A stretch of 13,228 bases of DNA from Thioalkalivibrio sp. (GTDB taxonomy: Bacteria; Pseudomonadota; Gammaproteobacteria; Ectothiorhodospirales; Ectothiorhodospiraceae): contig SKQM01000068.1 in NCBI GenBank assembly GCA_007119005.1, forward strand, positions 1-13,228, read 5' to 3'. The notes beneath the pieces are model-generated. The model worked only from the letters and a program-made list of their open reading frames with translations. It searched no databases and was not told the origin of the DNA. This document shows positions 1 to 7,360 of the stretch, piece after piece (the first letter of the stretch is position 1; each line of letters begins with the position of its first letter). The position numbers and the translations under genes are program-made.

Positions 1-170
1 AGCCCCCCTGGGCGACCGGGCTTGCTGTCAGCACAGAAGTCGCCGAGAGGGCTCGCCTCCCACAATGGTGTGGCCGGGGCCGGATCCCTTTGTGGGAGGC
101 CAGCCCTCTGGGCGACCGGGGTTGCCGCCAGCGGCGAGGTCTCCGAGAGGGCTCGCGTCCTCCCAGGGCG
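1..170. repeat. Two tandem palindromic (REP/BIME- or MITE-like) repeat units, period 100 bp
   Basis: Two similar units lie exactly 100 bases apart: GGCGACCGGG at 11 and 111, and CCGAGAGGGCTCGC at 43 and 143. About 47 of the first 60 positions match. Each unit is an imperfect palindrome whose two ends carry AGCCCTCT-like arms in opposite orientation, for example 102-116 against 139-153. The right end of unit 1 (38-64) and the left end of unit 2 (91-117) are inverted repeats matching at 24 of 27 positions. Unit 1 is cut off by the window start; 65-90 is spacer. The TGTGGGAG/CTCCCACA end resembles gammaproteobacterial REP heads, but the family name is inferred. No transposase is present. Confidence 0.75.
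55..100. repeat. Perfect 10-bp inverted repeat (GCCTCCCACA / TGTGGGAGGC)
   Basis: GCCTCCCACA at 55-64 is the exact reverse complement of TGTGGGAGGC at 91-100, with 26 bases between. It joins the right end of the first palindromic unit to the left end of the second and could fold as a hairpin. It lies far upstream of the HAD gene and has no T-tract, so it looks like part of the repeat array and not a dedicated terminator. Confidence 0.7.
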
Positions 171-487
171 GCCTTCCATCGGCAAAGCTGCGGACCGGTC
201 TCGTGATACATTGGCAGATGGATGCAGAGCCTCGGGTGAAACATGGGTGGTTGGGGTTGTCCTCACGAGTTGCGGGGAGAGTGCCAGCGGGTGCTGGGGC
301 GTCTTTGTGAGCCCGGCATGAAGGGTTGCGTGCTGTCCGGACGCTTCGTTTTCAGCGATCCCGCGAAGAACACCCCCCGGGTGCTGCGCGAGAAGGATGG
401 ATCGCGCCGGGAGACCCCGGCCGTACCGACCCGGGGCCAGACCCGGGACTGATCGCCCACGGGCCTGCCTCAACCTGTTTTTCCGCT
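171..487. other. Stretch without a supportable gene
   Basis: Nothing convincing is seen between the repeat array and the hydrolase. Open frames here are short or give low-complexity Arg/Pro/Gly-rich translations typical of GC-rich non-coding DNA. The hydrolase frame is open back to a TTG at 326, but residues encoded by 326-487 do not resemble any domain. No clear promoter was recognised. Confidence 0.5.
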
Positions 488-1255
488 TTGGCCACCACTG
501 ACCGCCCGCGCGCAGACGCGCCGCACAATCACGGCATCGGCCTTGTCTGCCTGGACGCGGCGGGCACGCTGTTCCACCTGCGCGCTCCGCTCGGCGCGCT
601 GTATGCAGAGCATGCGCTCGCGCACGGTCTTGCTCCGGCCACGGCCCTTGCGGATCGGCTGGAGCGCCGGTTCCACCAGCGGTTTTCCGAGATGCCAAGC
701 CCCGCGTATCGGCCCGGCGACCGTGAATTCAACGACCGCGTCGATCGGGACTGGTGGCGGCTGCTGGTGGAGCGGGTGTTCGCGGGACTGGGCCCGATGG
801 ATTTCGAAGCCTTCTTCGCCGAAATCTACACCCTGTTCGCGGATGCCGCCGTCTGGCAGCTCTACCCGGAAGTGTCTCCGACGCTGGCGGCGCTACGCCG
901 CGCCGGGCTGAAACTCGCCATCGTCTCCAACTTCGATTCCCGTCTGTTTCCCGTCTGTGAGGGTCTCGGACTGCTGCCGGCCGTCGACGCCGTCGTGATC
1001 GCGGCCGAGGCGGGCGCGGCGAAGCCGGATGCCGCGATGTTCCATGCCGCACTCCGGCACTTCGATGCACGACCGGATCAGGCCGTCCACGTCGGTGATT
1101 CCTGGAGCGAAGATACGCTGGGTGCCAGCGGGGCAGGGCTGCGCGCGGTTCACCTGCAGCGGGAAGAACACAGGCTGGCGGCGGATCTGACGCCGGAAGT
1201 GCCGGTGATCACCGACCTCTCCGCACTGCCCGATCTGCTCAGCCGGCAGCGTTGA
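488..1255 (+). CDS. HAD-superfamily (subfamily IA) hydrolase, REG-2/HDHD3-like
   Basis: Predicted cytosolic phosphohydrolase of the haloacid dehalogenase superfamily; substrate unknown. Numbered from the TTG at 488 (255 aa), motif I is LDAAGTLF with nucleophile Asp23. The usual second Asp of DxDxT is Ala, which as I recall is common in REG-2/HDHD3-like members. A helical cap follows (about 30-115). Motif II is IVSNFD (Ser147), motif III is the Lys of AAKPD (about Lys179), and motif IV is GDSWSED (Asp204, Asp209). The only start codons in frame before motif I are TTG at 326 and TTG at 488. The 326 start would add 54 residues with no domain character, so 488 is preferred, although neither has a good ribosome binding site. 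It converges on the EF-G-like gene. The general family is firm; start and substrate are not. Confidence 0.8.
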   Translation: MATTDRPRADAPHNHGIGLVCLDAAGTLFHLRAPLGALYAEHALAHGLAPATALADRLERRFHQRFSEMPSPAYRPGDREFNDRVDRDWWRLLVERVFAGLGPMDFEAFFAEIYTLFADAAVWQLYPEVSPTLAALRRAGLKLAIVSNFDSRLFPVCEGLGLLPAVDAVVIAAEAGAAKPDAAMFHAALRHFDARPDQAVHVGDSWSEDTLGASGAGLRAVHLQREEHRLAADLTPEVPVITDLSALPDLLSRQR

Positions 1256-1270
1256 AGGAGACACAAAAAC

Positions 1271-1294
1271 GCCCTCCCCACTCGTGGGGAGGGC
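1271..1294 (-). terminator. Rho-independent terminator of the EF-G-like gene
   Basis: GCCCTCCCCA (1271-1280) pairs perfectly with TGGGGAGGGC (1285-1294) around a four-base loop. Read on the minus strand the hairpin is followed at once by GTTTTTGTGT, the expected U-tract, about 27 bases after the EF-G-like stop codon. On the plus strand the 3' side lacks T residues, so it should work mainly for the minus-strand gene, though it may also slow transcription coming from the HAD gene. Confidence 0.85.
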
Positions 1295-1321
1295 TGGGGA
1301 GGCGGCGGGGCCGCGACGATC

Positions 1322-3370
1322 TCAGTGCGCTTCGGCCCGTCCGTTATGGGCCTGCACCAGGCGCGACTGCACGTCGTACGGTGCGGGTTCGTACTCACCG
1401 CCGGAGAGTACGAACTCACTGTCTCCGGCGCAGATCGACTTCAGCCGGGCCTCGAAGCCTTCCATTTCCGCCATCGGGACCAGCGCGTGGATCACCATCC
1501 ATCCCGGTGCCGGACTGTCCGTTCCCGTGACCCGGCCGCGCCGGGTCGAGAACTCGGAGCTGATTTCACCGAAGTGGCTGTCGGCGGCCTTCACGCTGAC
1601 CGTCACCAGCGGTTCCAGCACTACCGGGCCGGCACCGCGCGCAGCCTGGAGTGTCGCGTTCTTGGCCGCGAGCGAGAAGGAGATCTCGTTGGAATCGACC
1701 GCATGGTGCTTGCCGTCGAAGACGGTCACGCGGACGTCCTGGATCGGATAGCCGGCCACCGCGCCTTCCTCCAACGCCTGCTGCACCCCCTTCTGGACCG
1801 CGCCCATGAAGTTGCCCGGGATGGTGCCGCCCTTGACCTCGTCCTGGAATTCGAAGCCGTCGCCTCGGGGCAGGGGCTCGATGCGCAGTGCCACCTCCCC
1901 GAACTGTCCCGATCCACCGCTTTGTTTCTTGTGCCGGTAGCGGGCTTCGGCGTTGCCGGTGATGGTCTCGCGATACGGGATCGCCGGCGTGGCGGTGTCG
2001 AGCTGGAGATTCCAACGGCTCGCCAACTGATCCATCAGCAGTTTCAGGTGCAGTGCGCCGAGACCGCGGACGACCGTCTGACGTGTCTGGGCCTCGAAGC
2101 CGACCTCGATGCAGGGATCCTCGTCGAGCATCCGCGGCAGCGCCTCCGACAGGCGCTGCTCGTCGCCGTGCTTGCGCGGCAGCAGCGCGAGGCCAAACAC
2201 CGGCTTCGGATAGGGCGGCGGGAGCAGGTGGTAGTAGTCCTCGTCGTGCGAGTCGTGCAGCACCGCGTCCCGATGGATCTCGTCGATACGCGCCACCGCG
2301 CAGATGTCGCCAGGCACCGCGCGCGCGGTCTCGACCTGGTCGCGGCCCTGCAGCCTGAGGAGGTGCGCCGCCTTGAAGGGCTTGCGCGCGTCGCCAATGA
2401 ACAACTGGGTGTTCGAGGTCATGGTGCCCTGATGTACCCGGAACAGGGCCAGGTGCCCGCGAAACGGGTCGTTCTGAACCTGGAACACGTGAGCAATCAC
2501 GTGGCGATCCGGGTCGGGTGCCACGTCGACGGGTTTCGCGGAAGCTCCCTCGCCCTTCACGAAGTGCGGTGGGTTGCCCTCGGTGGGATCCGGCATCAGG
2601 CGGCCGAGGATGTCCAGGAGTTCGCGGATTCCCGCTCCGGTCTTGGCCGAGACGAAACACACCGGTATCAGGTGTCCCTCGCGCAGGGCCTGTTCGAAGG
2701 GGTCGTGCAGTTGTTCGGGATCCAGTGACTGCCCCTGTTCGAGATAGCGGCTCATCAGATCCTCGTCCAGTTCCACCACCTGGTCGACGATTGCTTCGTG
2801 GGCATCGGCCACGCTGGAGAAGGCCGTGGCCGCACTCTCATCCGGCTGGAAGAAGCAGTCGATTACGCCCGCGCCGCCCGGGGCCGGCAGGTTGATCGGC
2901 AGGCACTCGGGACCGAATGTGTCTGTGATGGACTGCATCAAAGCGGCCAGATCCAGTTCCTCGCCGTCGATCCGGTTCACGATGATCATGCGGCACTTGT
3001 CGGTGGCCGCCTCCATGACCTTGCGGGTGACCGCCTCGATCCCGGCATTGGCGTTGACCACCACCGCAGCCGTCTCCACGGCCGGCAGCGCCAGCAGTGA
3101 GCGGCCGAGCAGATCGGGAAGTCCAGGGGTGTCGAGCAGGTTGATCCAGTGGCCCGCCCATTCCATGTGAGCCAGGGTCGTGCTCAGCGAGTGACCCATG
3201 GATTTTTCCAGTGGGTCCTGGTCGCTGAGGGTGTCGCCGCGTTCGACCTGTCCGGGATTCTCGATCTCCCCCGCGGCCGCCAGCAGGGCCTCCAGCAGGG
3301 TGGTTTTGCCGCTCCCGGCATGTCCGAGTAGGGCGACGTTGCGGATGTCCTGTACTGCAGTCGGTGTCAT
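1322..3370 (-). CDS. EF-G-like translational GTPase (atypical EF-G paralogue)
   Basis: A 682-residue protein with the full EF-G plan, slightly shorter than the roughly 700 residues of canonical EF-G. It has a GTPase domain, domain II (about 300-385), domain III, domain IV (opening with the EF-G-like KKQSGGSGQFGE) and domain V. Numbered from the ATG, the P-loop GHAGSGKT is at 16-23. G3 reads DTPGLPD, so the catalytic His of canonical EF-G (DTPGHVD) is Leu84. G4 reads NRID (132-135) instead of NKxD. Switch I lacks the RGITI signature. These features suggest the EF-G-like/EF-G2 subfamily, not the housekeeping fusA, and no rpsL, rpsG or tuf lies nearby. ATG at 3370 is chosen because GGAAG lies 6 bases upstream; a GTG one codon earlier is also possible. 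Family is secure; cellular role is unknown. Confidence 0.9.
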   Translation of the reverse strand: MTPTAVQDIRNVALLGHAGSGKTTLLEALLAAAGEIENPGQVERGDTLSDQDPLEKSMGHSLSTTLAHMEWAGHWINLLDTPGLPDLLGRSLLALPAVETAAVVVNANAGIEAVTRKVMEAATDKCRMIIVNRIDGEELDLAALMQSITDTFGPECLPINLPAPGGAGVIDCFFQPDESAATAFSSVADAHEAIVDQVVELDEDLMSRYLEQGQSLDPEQLHDPFEQALREGHLIPVCFVSAKTGAGIRELLDILGRLMPDPTEGNPPHFVKGEGASAKPVDVAPDPDRHVIAHVFQVQNDPFRGHLALFRVHQGTMTSNTQLFIGDARKPFKAAHLLRLQGRDQVETARAVPGDICAVARIDEIHRDAVLHDSHDEDYYHLLPPPYPKPVFGLALLPRKHGDEQRLSEALPRMLDEDPCIEVGFEAQTRQTVVRGLGALHLKLLMDQLASRWNLQLDTATPAIPYRETITGNAEARYRHKKQSGGSGQFGEVALRIEPLPRGDGFEFQDEVKGGTIPGNFMGAVQKGVQQALEEGAVAGYPIQDVRVTVFDGKHHAVDSNEISFSLAAKNATLQAARGAGPVVLEPLVTVSVKAADSHFGEISSEFSTRRGRVTGTDSPAPGWMVIHALVPMAEMEGFEARLKSICAGDSEFVLSGGEYEPAPYDVQSRLVQAHNGRAEAH

Positions 3371-3391
3371 CACACGCTTCCGTTTGGGTGA

Positions 3392-3397
3392 ATTTTA
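3392..3397 (-). promoter_or_regulatory. Possible -10 element for the EF-G-like gene
   Basis: TAAAAT on the minus strand (one mismatch to TATAAT), 21 bases before the ATG at 3370, is the only AT-rich spot in a GC-rich gap. No convincing -35 is found at 16-18 bp spacing, so this is a weak call. Confidence 0.3.
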
Positions 3398-3530
3398 TGC
3401 GAAGTCTGGCGCGCCTCGCGGTCCCTGACAATGGTGGTCGGGGCGTTCCACGAGGCGGCCGGTCGGGCACGGCGAGCGCCGCGCGCAGGGGGCTGGAGCC
3501 GGGGCCCTGTTCGGCCGGCACCGCACTGCC

Positions 3531-3695
3531 TCAGAAGTACCCGTCGAGGCGCAGATACCCGATCACGAAAAGCAGCGCGAGCACGCCGGCCACGGCGTAG
3601 AGAATGTTGGAGAGCTTCGGGTTGTTGGGGCGGCTGAAGAAGGCGGCCCAGAGTGCGAGCAGGATCAGCACGAAAAAGAAGAAAAGGAACCGCAT
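3531..3695 (-). CDS. Small two-helix membrane protein, 54 aa, unknown function
   Basis: I do not recognise this gene. It encodes 54 residues beginning MRFLFFFFVLILLALWAAFF, a strongly hydrophobic first helix (about 3-20). A short polar turn, SRPNNPKLSN, follows, then a second helix (about 31-47) and the tail YLRLDGYF. The Arg after the start Met and the charged residues after each helix suggest a small inner-membrane hairpin. It starts only 5 bases after the ygfZ stop codon on the same strand, so it is probably co-transcribed and translationally coupled with ygfZ; the nearest SD-like GGGAG lies inside the end of ygfZ. A 157-base gap separates it from the EF-G-like gene. Support is the intact frame, membrane-type composition and tight coupling; no family assignment is made. 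Confidence 0.7.
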   Translation of the reverse strand: MRFLFFFFVLILLALWAAFFSRPNNPKLSNILYAVAGVLALLFVIGYLRLDGYF

Positions 3696-3700
3696 GGTGG

Positions 3701-4750
3701 TCAGGCGCTCCCGGGCATCGTGTAGGGAAGGGGGATCACGTGAGCCACCGGCCCGTCTGGAGAACCCCAGTGCAGGGGGTGCTCGGCGGCGGCGATCTGT
3801 ATTACTGCGAGGGCTGCATAGAGGCCGTCCGGGTGCAGCACTGCATCGACGATTTCACCATCGGGCTGACCCGGGTCACCGCCGGCTTGGAATACCGGGC
3901 TGCCCGGAACCGGCAGTTCCTCTCCCTCGATGGCCAGCCGGTACATCCGGCGCTTGAGCTTGCCCAGATAGTGCATGCGCGCGACCACCTCCTGGCCGGG
4001 GTAGCAGCCCTTGCTGAAGCTGATTCCGTTGAGCGCGTGCAGGTTGACCATCTGTGGCACAAAGGCCTCGCTGGTGTCGGGGTAGATCGCGGGGATGCCG
4101 GCGAGGATATCCAGCAGCCTCCAGCCATTGGGGCCCACTGGCGCACTGTGTACGTTCAGGTCGTTCCACAACGCGCGGCAGGCATCGATCTCGCCGGCGA
4201 ATTCGAAACGCGGATGCATCATCGTGGGAACCCGCACGATCGACAGTTCGTTTCGGGTCATCACCTCGTCGACCTCTAAGGGGAAGGCGCCGAGGGTCTC
4301 CTCCAACTGCCTTTCGGCGCTGGGGCCGGAGAGTCCGAAGCGGATGCGCGAGTCCTCCGCGTTCTCGATCACCACGTCGGCGCGCATCACGAACATGCTG
4401 AGACGTTTGCGCACGGGTTCGAGCGGCTCGGGGTTCATCTCCAGCAGGTAGGCGCCGCGGTCCAGAAACACCCGGAACACCGCGTAGGCCCGGCCCTTGG
4501 GACTCGAGTAGCTGGAGATCTGTGAGTGGGTGTCGGTGACCTCACGGAGGTCGTTTCCGAACTGGCCTTGAAGGAACGACTGCGCATCCTTGCCGCGCAC
4601 CTCGAGCAGACCGCGGTGCGAGAGGTCGCAGATCACGTCGCCGTTGACCGCCATGCTCCGCTCACGCTCGGCGTTGCCGTAGTCGCGAAGCCGGTCCCCC
4701 TCGAATTCCGCGCCGGTGTTGAGCAGGTGTCTTTTCCAGTCGTCCCGCAT
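3701..4750 (-). CDS. ygfZ: tRNA-modifying / Fe-S maintenance protein YgfZ (folate-binding, GcvT-like)
   Basis: A 349-residue cytosolic protein of the YgfZ family, structurally related to GcvT. In E. coli, YgfZ (326 aa) binds folate, supports the activity of several Fe-S enzymes and affects tRNA thiomodification by MiaB. The family signature KGCYPGQE is at 247-254, with the key Cys at 249, followed by VARMHYLGKLKRR. The N-terminal GcvT-like part includes CDLSHRGLLEVRGKDAQSFL (41-60). ATG at 4750 is used because the family-like sequence starts there and GAGG lies about 9 bases upstream. The frame is open to 4924, but that extension would cross the sdh promoter and overlap sdhC. It is divergent from sdhCDAB; in E. 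coli ygfZ also sits next to sdhE (ygfY) and ygfX. The 54-aa membrane gene follows directly. Confidence 0.93.
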   Translation of the reverse strand: MRDDWKRHLLNTGAEFEGDRLRDYGNAERERSMAVNGDVICDLSHRGLLEVRGKDAQSFLQGQFGNDLREVTDTHSQISSYSSPKGRAYAVFRVFLDRGAYLLEMNPEPLEPVRKRLSMFVMRADVVIENAEDSRIRFGLSGPSAERQLEETLGAFPLEVDEVMTRNELSIVRVPTMMHPRFEFAGEIDACRALWNDLNVHSAPVGPNGWRLLDILAGIPAIYPDTSEAFVPQMVNLHALNGISFSKGCYPGQEVVARMHYLGKLKRRMYRLAIEGEELPVPGSPVFQAGGDPGQPDGEIVDAVLHPDGLYAALAVIQIAAAEHPLHWGSPDGPVAHVIPLPYTMPGSA

Positions 4751-4780
4751 TGCATCATACCTCGCGCAAATCGCTATACT
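4750..4780 (+). promoter_or_regulatory. Probable sigma-70 promoter of the sdh operon
   Basis: TTGCAT (4750-4755) and TATACT (4775-4780) resemble -35 and -10 boxes, although the 19-bp spacer is longer than the ideal 17. Transcription would start near 4787, leaving a leader of roughly 79 bases before sdhC. The same AT-rich core read on the minus strand gives TATAGC, a possible weak -10 for ygfZ, so the divergent promoters may overlap. Confidence 0.5.
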
Positions 4781-4865
4781 CAGGAACCAACCAGCGTCAT
4801 AGTAGACGAAGAGCCAGGCGGGTGTCAGATGGTTCCGCAGGCCGCGTAAGGATGAGGAGAAGTGC

Positions 4866-5243
4866 ATGACCAGCCAGGTCCGTCCGGTCTTTCTTGATCT
4901 GACCAAGATCCGCCTTCCCGTCAACGCACTCGTGTCGATTCTTCACCGCATCACGGGCGTCCTGCTGATCGTTTCGATCCCTCTGGTGTTCTGGTTGTTC
5001 CAGCGATCGCTCGCAGGTCCCGAGGGCTTCGAACAGGCTCTCGGGCTGTTGCGTCATCCGCTCGGGCTCCTGCTGCTGCTGGGCTGGCTGTGGCTGCTGA
5101 TGCACCACTTCTTCGTCGGAATCCGCTTCCTGCTGGTCGAAGTCGGAGTCGGTGAAACACGCAAGGGCGGTCGCGACACTGCCTGGTCCGCACTGATCGC
5201 CGGGATCGTCGCGGCGATCCTCCTCTGGGTGATGTTCCTGTGA
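4866..5243 (+). CDS. sdhC: Succinate dehydrogenase cytochrome b556 subunit (SdhC)
   Basis: Membrane anchor subunit of complex II, which oxidises succinate to fumarate and passes electrons to quinone. The 125-residue length matches the family. The SdhC signature is clear: RPVFLDL (6-12), then RLPVNALVSILHRITG, with Ser24 and Arg28 in the positions of the E. coli quinone-site Ser27 and Arg31. The haem ligand is most likely His81 in MHHFFVGIR, aligned with E. coli His84. Three transmembrane helices are visible (about 23-46, 62-83, 105-124). ATG at 4866 has the strong site GAGGAGA five bases upstream. It is the first gene of the sdhCDAB-sdhE operon, and its stop overlaps the sdhD GTG start. Confidence 0.96.
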   Translation: MTSQVRPVFLDLTKIRLPVNALVSILHRITGVLLIVSIPLVFWLFQRSLAGPEGFEQALGLLRHPLGLLLLLGWLWLLMHHFFVGIRFLLVEVGVGETRKGGRDTAWSALIAGIVAAILLWVMFL

Positions 5244-5578
5244 GCGTGCTGAGCGGGCAGCGCGCCTGGCTGCTGCAACGCATTACCGCGATCTACGCAG
5301 GTCTGTATGTCTTCCTGGCAGTCGCGCTGCTCCTTGCCCGGCCGCCAGCGGACCACGCCGCCTGGCTGGGTCTGATCGCGCACCCGGTGGTCTGGCTGGC
5401 AACCGCCACGTTCATCGTGCTGATGCTGCTGCACGCGTGGGTGGGGCTGCGTGACGTGATCCTTGACTACGTGCGGTCGTTCGTCGTCCGCCTGACGGCT
5501 CTCGCGACCGTGGCCATCGTGTTCCTGATGCTGGGCCTGTGGGCCCTCTGGATCCTGATCGAGGCGGCGCTGCGATGA
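5240..5578 (+). CDS. sdhD: Succinate dehydrogenase hydrophobic membrane anchor (SdhD)
   Basis: Second membrane anchor of complex II, 112 residues with three transmembrane helices (about 15-33, 47-69, 84-108). The diagnostic stretch is LHAWVGLRDVILDYV. It matches E. coli HAWIGMWQVLTDYV, including His65, and Asp76-Tyr77 in the position of the quinone-site Asp82-Tyr83. The start is GTG within GTGA, overlapping the sdhC stop by 4 bases, so translation is probably coupled. The gene in turn overlaps sdhA by ATGA. Confidence 0.95.
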   Translation: MSVLSGQRAWLLQRITAIYAGLYVFLAVALLLARPPADHAAWLGLIAHPVVWLATATFIVLMLLHAWVGLRDVILDYVRSFVVRLTALATVAIVFLMLGLWALWILIEAALR

Positions 5579-7338
5579 AACTGACGACACGGAAATTCGA
5601 CGCGCTGATCATCGGTGCCGGCGGCGCAGGCCTGCGTGCCGCCCTGCAGCTGTCCAACGCCGACGCCCGCGTGGCGGTGGTGTCCAAGGTCTTCCCGACG
5701 CGTTCGCACACCGTTGCCGCGCAGGGGGGCGTAAACGCCGCGCTCGCCAATGTGCTGCCGGACTCCTGGCACTGGCACATGTTCGACACGGTGAAGGGCT
5801 CCGACTACCTCGGCGACCAGGACGCGATCGAGTACATGTGCCGCGCCGCGCCCAAGGTCGTCTACGAACTCGAGCACTTCGGGGTACCGTTTTCACGGCT
5901 CGACGACGGGGGCATTTACCAGCGTGCGTTCGGAGGCCAGAGCCAGCACTTCGGCAAGGAACAGGCGGCACGAACCTGCGCGGCGGCCGACCGCACCGGG
6001 CACGCGATCCTGCACTCGCTGTACCAGCAGAACCTGCGCGCACGCACGCACTTCTTCGACGAGTATTTCGCGATCGACCTGATCAAGGACGACGCGGGTC
6101 ACGTCCTCGGCGTGGTCGCCTTCGAGATCCTGTCGGGCGAGCCGATCGTGATCGAGGCCAAGACCACCCTGATCGCCACCGGCGGGGCCGGGCAGATCTT
6201 CCGCACCAACACCAACGCACTCAGCAATACCGGGGACGGCATGGCGATGGCGCTGCGCGCCGGGGTGCCGCTGGAAGACATGGAGTTCGTGCAGTTCCAC
6301 CCCACCGGCATCGCCGGGCGCGGGATGCTGATCACCGAGGGCGCGCGCGGGGAGGGCGGCTTCCTGATCAACGACCAGGGTGAACGGTTCATGGAGCGTT
6401 ACGCGCCGAAGGTCAAGGATCTGGCCTCGCGCGACGTGGTCAGCCGGGCGATCGCGATCGAGGTGCGCGAGGGGCGCGGCTGCGGGCGAAACAAGGATCA
6501 CGCACTGCTGGATCTGCGCCACCTGGGTGCGGATACCATCATGAAGAAGCTTCCCGGGATCCGGGAAATGAGTCTGACCTTCCTCGGCCTCGACCCTATC
6601 GAGAAGCCGATTCCCGTGTTCCCGACCTGTCACTACAGCATGGGTGGGATTCCCACCAACCGGGACGGGCAGGTGGTGGTGCCGGTGAAGGACACACCAG
6701 AGGACCCGGTACCGGGTCTGTACGCCGCCGGAGAGACCGCCTGCGTGTCGGTGCACGGCGCCAACCGGCTGGGCGGCAATTCACTGCTCGACATCCTCGT
6801 GTTTGGCCGGGCCGCGGCCAACCACATCCTCGAATTTCTGGAGGAAAACCGCCTCCACCGTCCCTTGCATCAGGAGTCGGTGGATCAGGCACTGGCGCGG
6901 CTGGCCCGCTGGGACCGCAAGGGTGACGGCGAGGCGGTGGAGCCGCTGCGGCGCGAATTGCGCAAGGTGATGGAGGATCACTGCGGGGTCTTCCGCACCG
7001 CCGAGGTGATGCGGGAGGGCGTGACCAAGCTCCGCGCCCTGCGCGAGCGCATCGACAATGCGGTGATCCGTGACCACAGCCGGACCTTCAACACCGCCCG
7101 TGTCGAGGCGATGGAACTCGAGAACCTGATGGACTGTGCGATGGCCACGATCTGCTCCGCGCTCGGGCGGGAGGAGAGCCGGGGCGCGCACAGCCGCATG
7201 GATTTTCCCGACCGGGACGACGAGCGCTGGCTGAAGCACTCGCTGTACTCGTTGCAGGACGACGCGATGGACTACAAGCCGGTGCGCACGCAGCCGGTGA
7301 CGGTCGAATCCTTCCCACCGAAGGAACGGGTGTATTGA
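5575..7338 (+). CDS. sdhA: Succinate dehydrogenase flavoprotein subunit (SdhA)
   Basis: Catalytic FAD subunit of complex II, 587 residues against 588 in E. coli, on the cytoplasmic side of the membrane. The dinucleotide fold is IIGAGGAGLRAAL (12-24). His45 in RSHTVAAQGG is the covalent FAD attachment residue. The FHPTGIAGRG segment starts at 241. Active-site residues line up with E. coli: Arg286, His353 (TCHYSMGG) and Arg398 (HGANRLGGNSLLD). ATG at 5575 overlaps the sdhD stop (ATGA). An upstream in-frame start at 5539 would add 12 residues inside sdhD and is rejected. Flavinylation should depend on SdhE, encoded two genes downstream. Confidence 0.98.
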   Translation: MKLTTRKFDALIIGAGGAGLRAALQLSNADARVAVVSKVFPTRSHTVAAQGGVNAALANVLPDSWHWHMFDTVKGSDYLGDQDAIEYMCRAAPKVVYELEHFGVPFSRLDDGGIYQRAFGGQSQHFGKEQAARTCAAADRTGHAILHSLYQQNLRARTHFFDEYFAIDLIKDDAGHVLGVVAFEILSGEPIVIEAKTTLIATGGAGQIFRTNTNALSNTGDGMAMALRAGVPLEDMEFVQFHPTGIAGRGMLITEGARGEGGFLINDQGERFMERYAPKVKDLASRDVVSRAIAIEVREGRGCGRNKDHALLDLRHLGADTIMKKLPGIREMSLTFLGLDPIEKPIPVFPTCHYSMGGIPTNRDGQVVVPVKDTPEDPVPGLYAAGETACVSVHGANRLGGNSLLDILVFGRAAANHILEFLEENRLHRPLHQESVDQALARLARWDRKGDGEAVEPLRRELRKVMEDHCGVFRTAEVMREGVTKLRALRERIDNAVIRDHSRTFNTARVEAMELENLMDCAMATICSALGREESRGAHSRMDFPDRDDERWLKHSLYSLQDDAMDYKPVRTQPVTVESFPPKERVY

Positions 7339-7360
7339 ACCGCCGCTGCGAGGAATCCGC

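Noticed and set aside
1..170. CRISPR array
   Set aside because: Only two diverged, internally palindromic units with a 100-bp period; no short exact repeats with unique spacers and no cas genes.
1325..2728. Long plus-strand frame (467 codons) opposite the EF-G-like gene
   Set aside because: It lies wholly antisense to a well-supported GTPase, shows no domain, and is the usual mirror frame of GC-rich coding DNA.
2838..3521. Minus-strand frame of 227 codons overlapping the EF-G-like start
   Set aside because: It is a shifted frame of the same strand over the GTPase domain, Pro/Arg/Gly-rich and without motifs.
3374..3530. Possible gene in the gap between the EF-G-like gene and the 54-aa gene
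   Set aside because: Frames on both strands give Arg/Pro/Gly-rich sequence without a ribosome binding site or any recognisable feature.
4751..4924. Extended N-terminus of ygfZ starting at 4924
   Set aside because: It would cross the divergent sdh promoter and overlap sdhC; family-like sequence begins at the ATG at 4750, which has a GAGG site.
5539..5574. Upstream in-frame start for sdhA
   Set aside because: It lies inside sdhD; the ATG at 5575 forms the normal ATGA overlap and places His45, Arg286 and neighbouring sites at near-E. coli positions.
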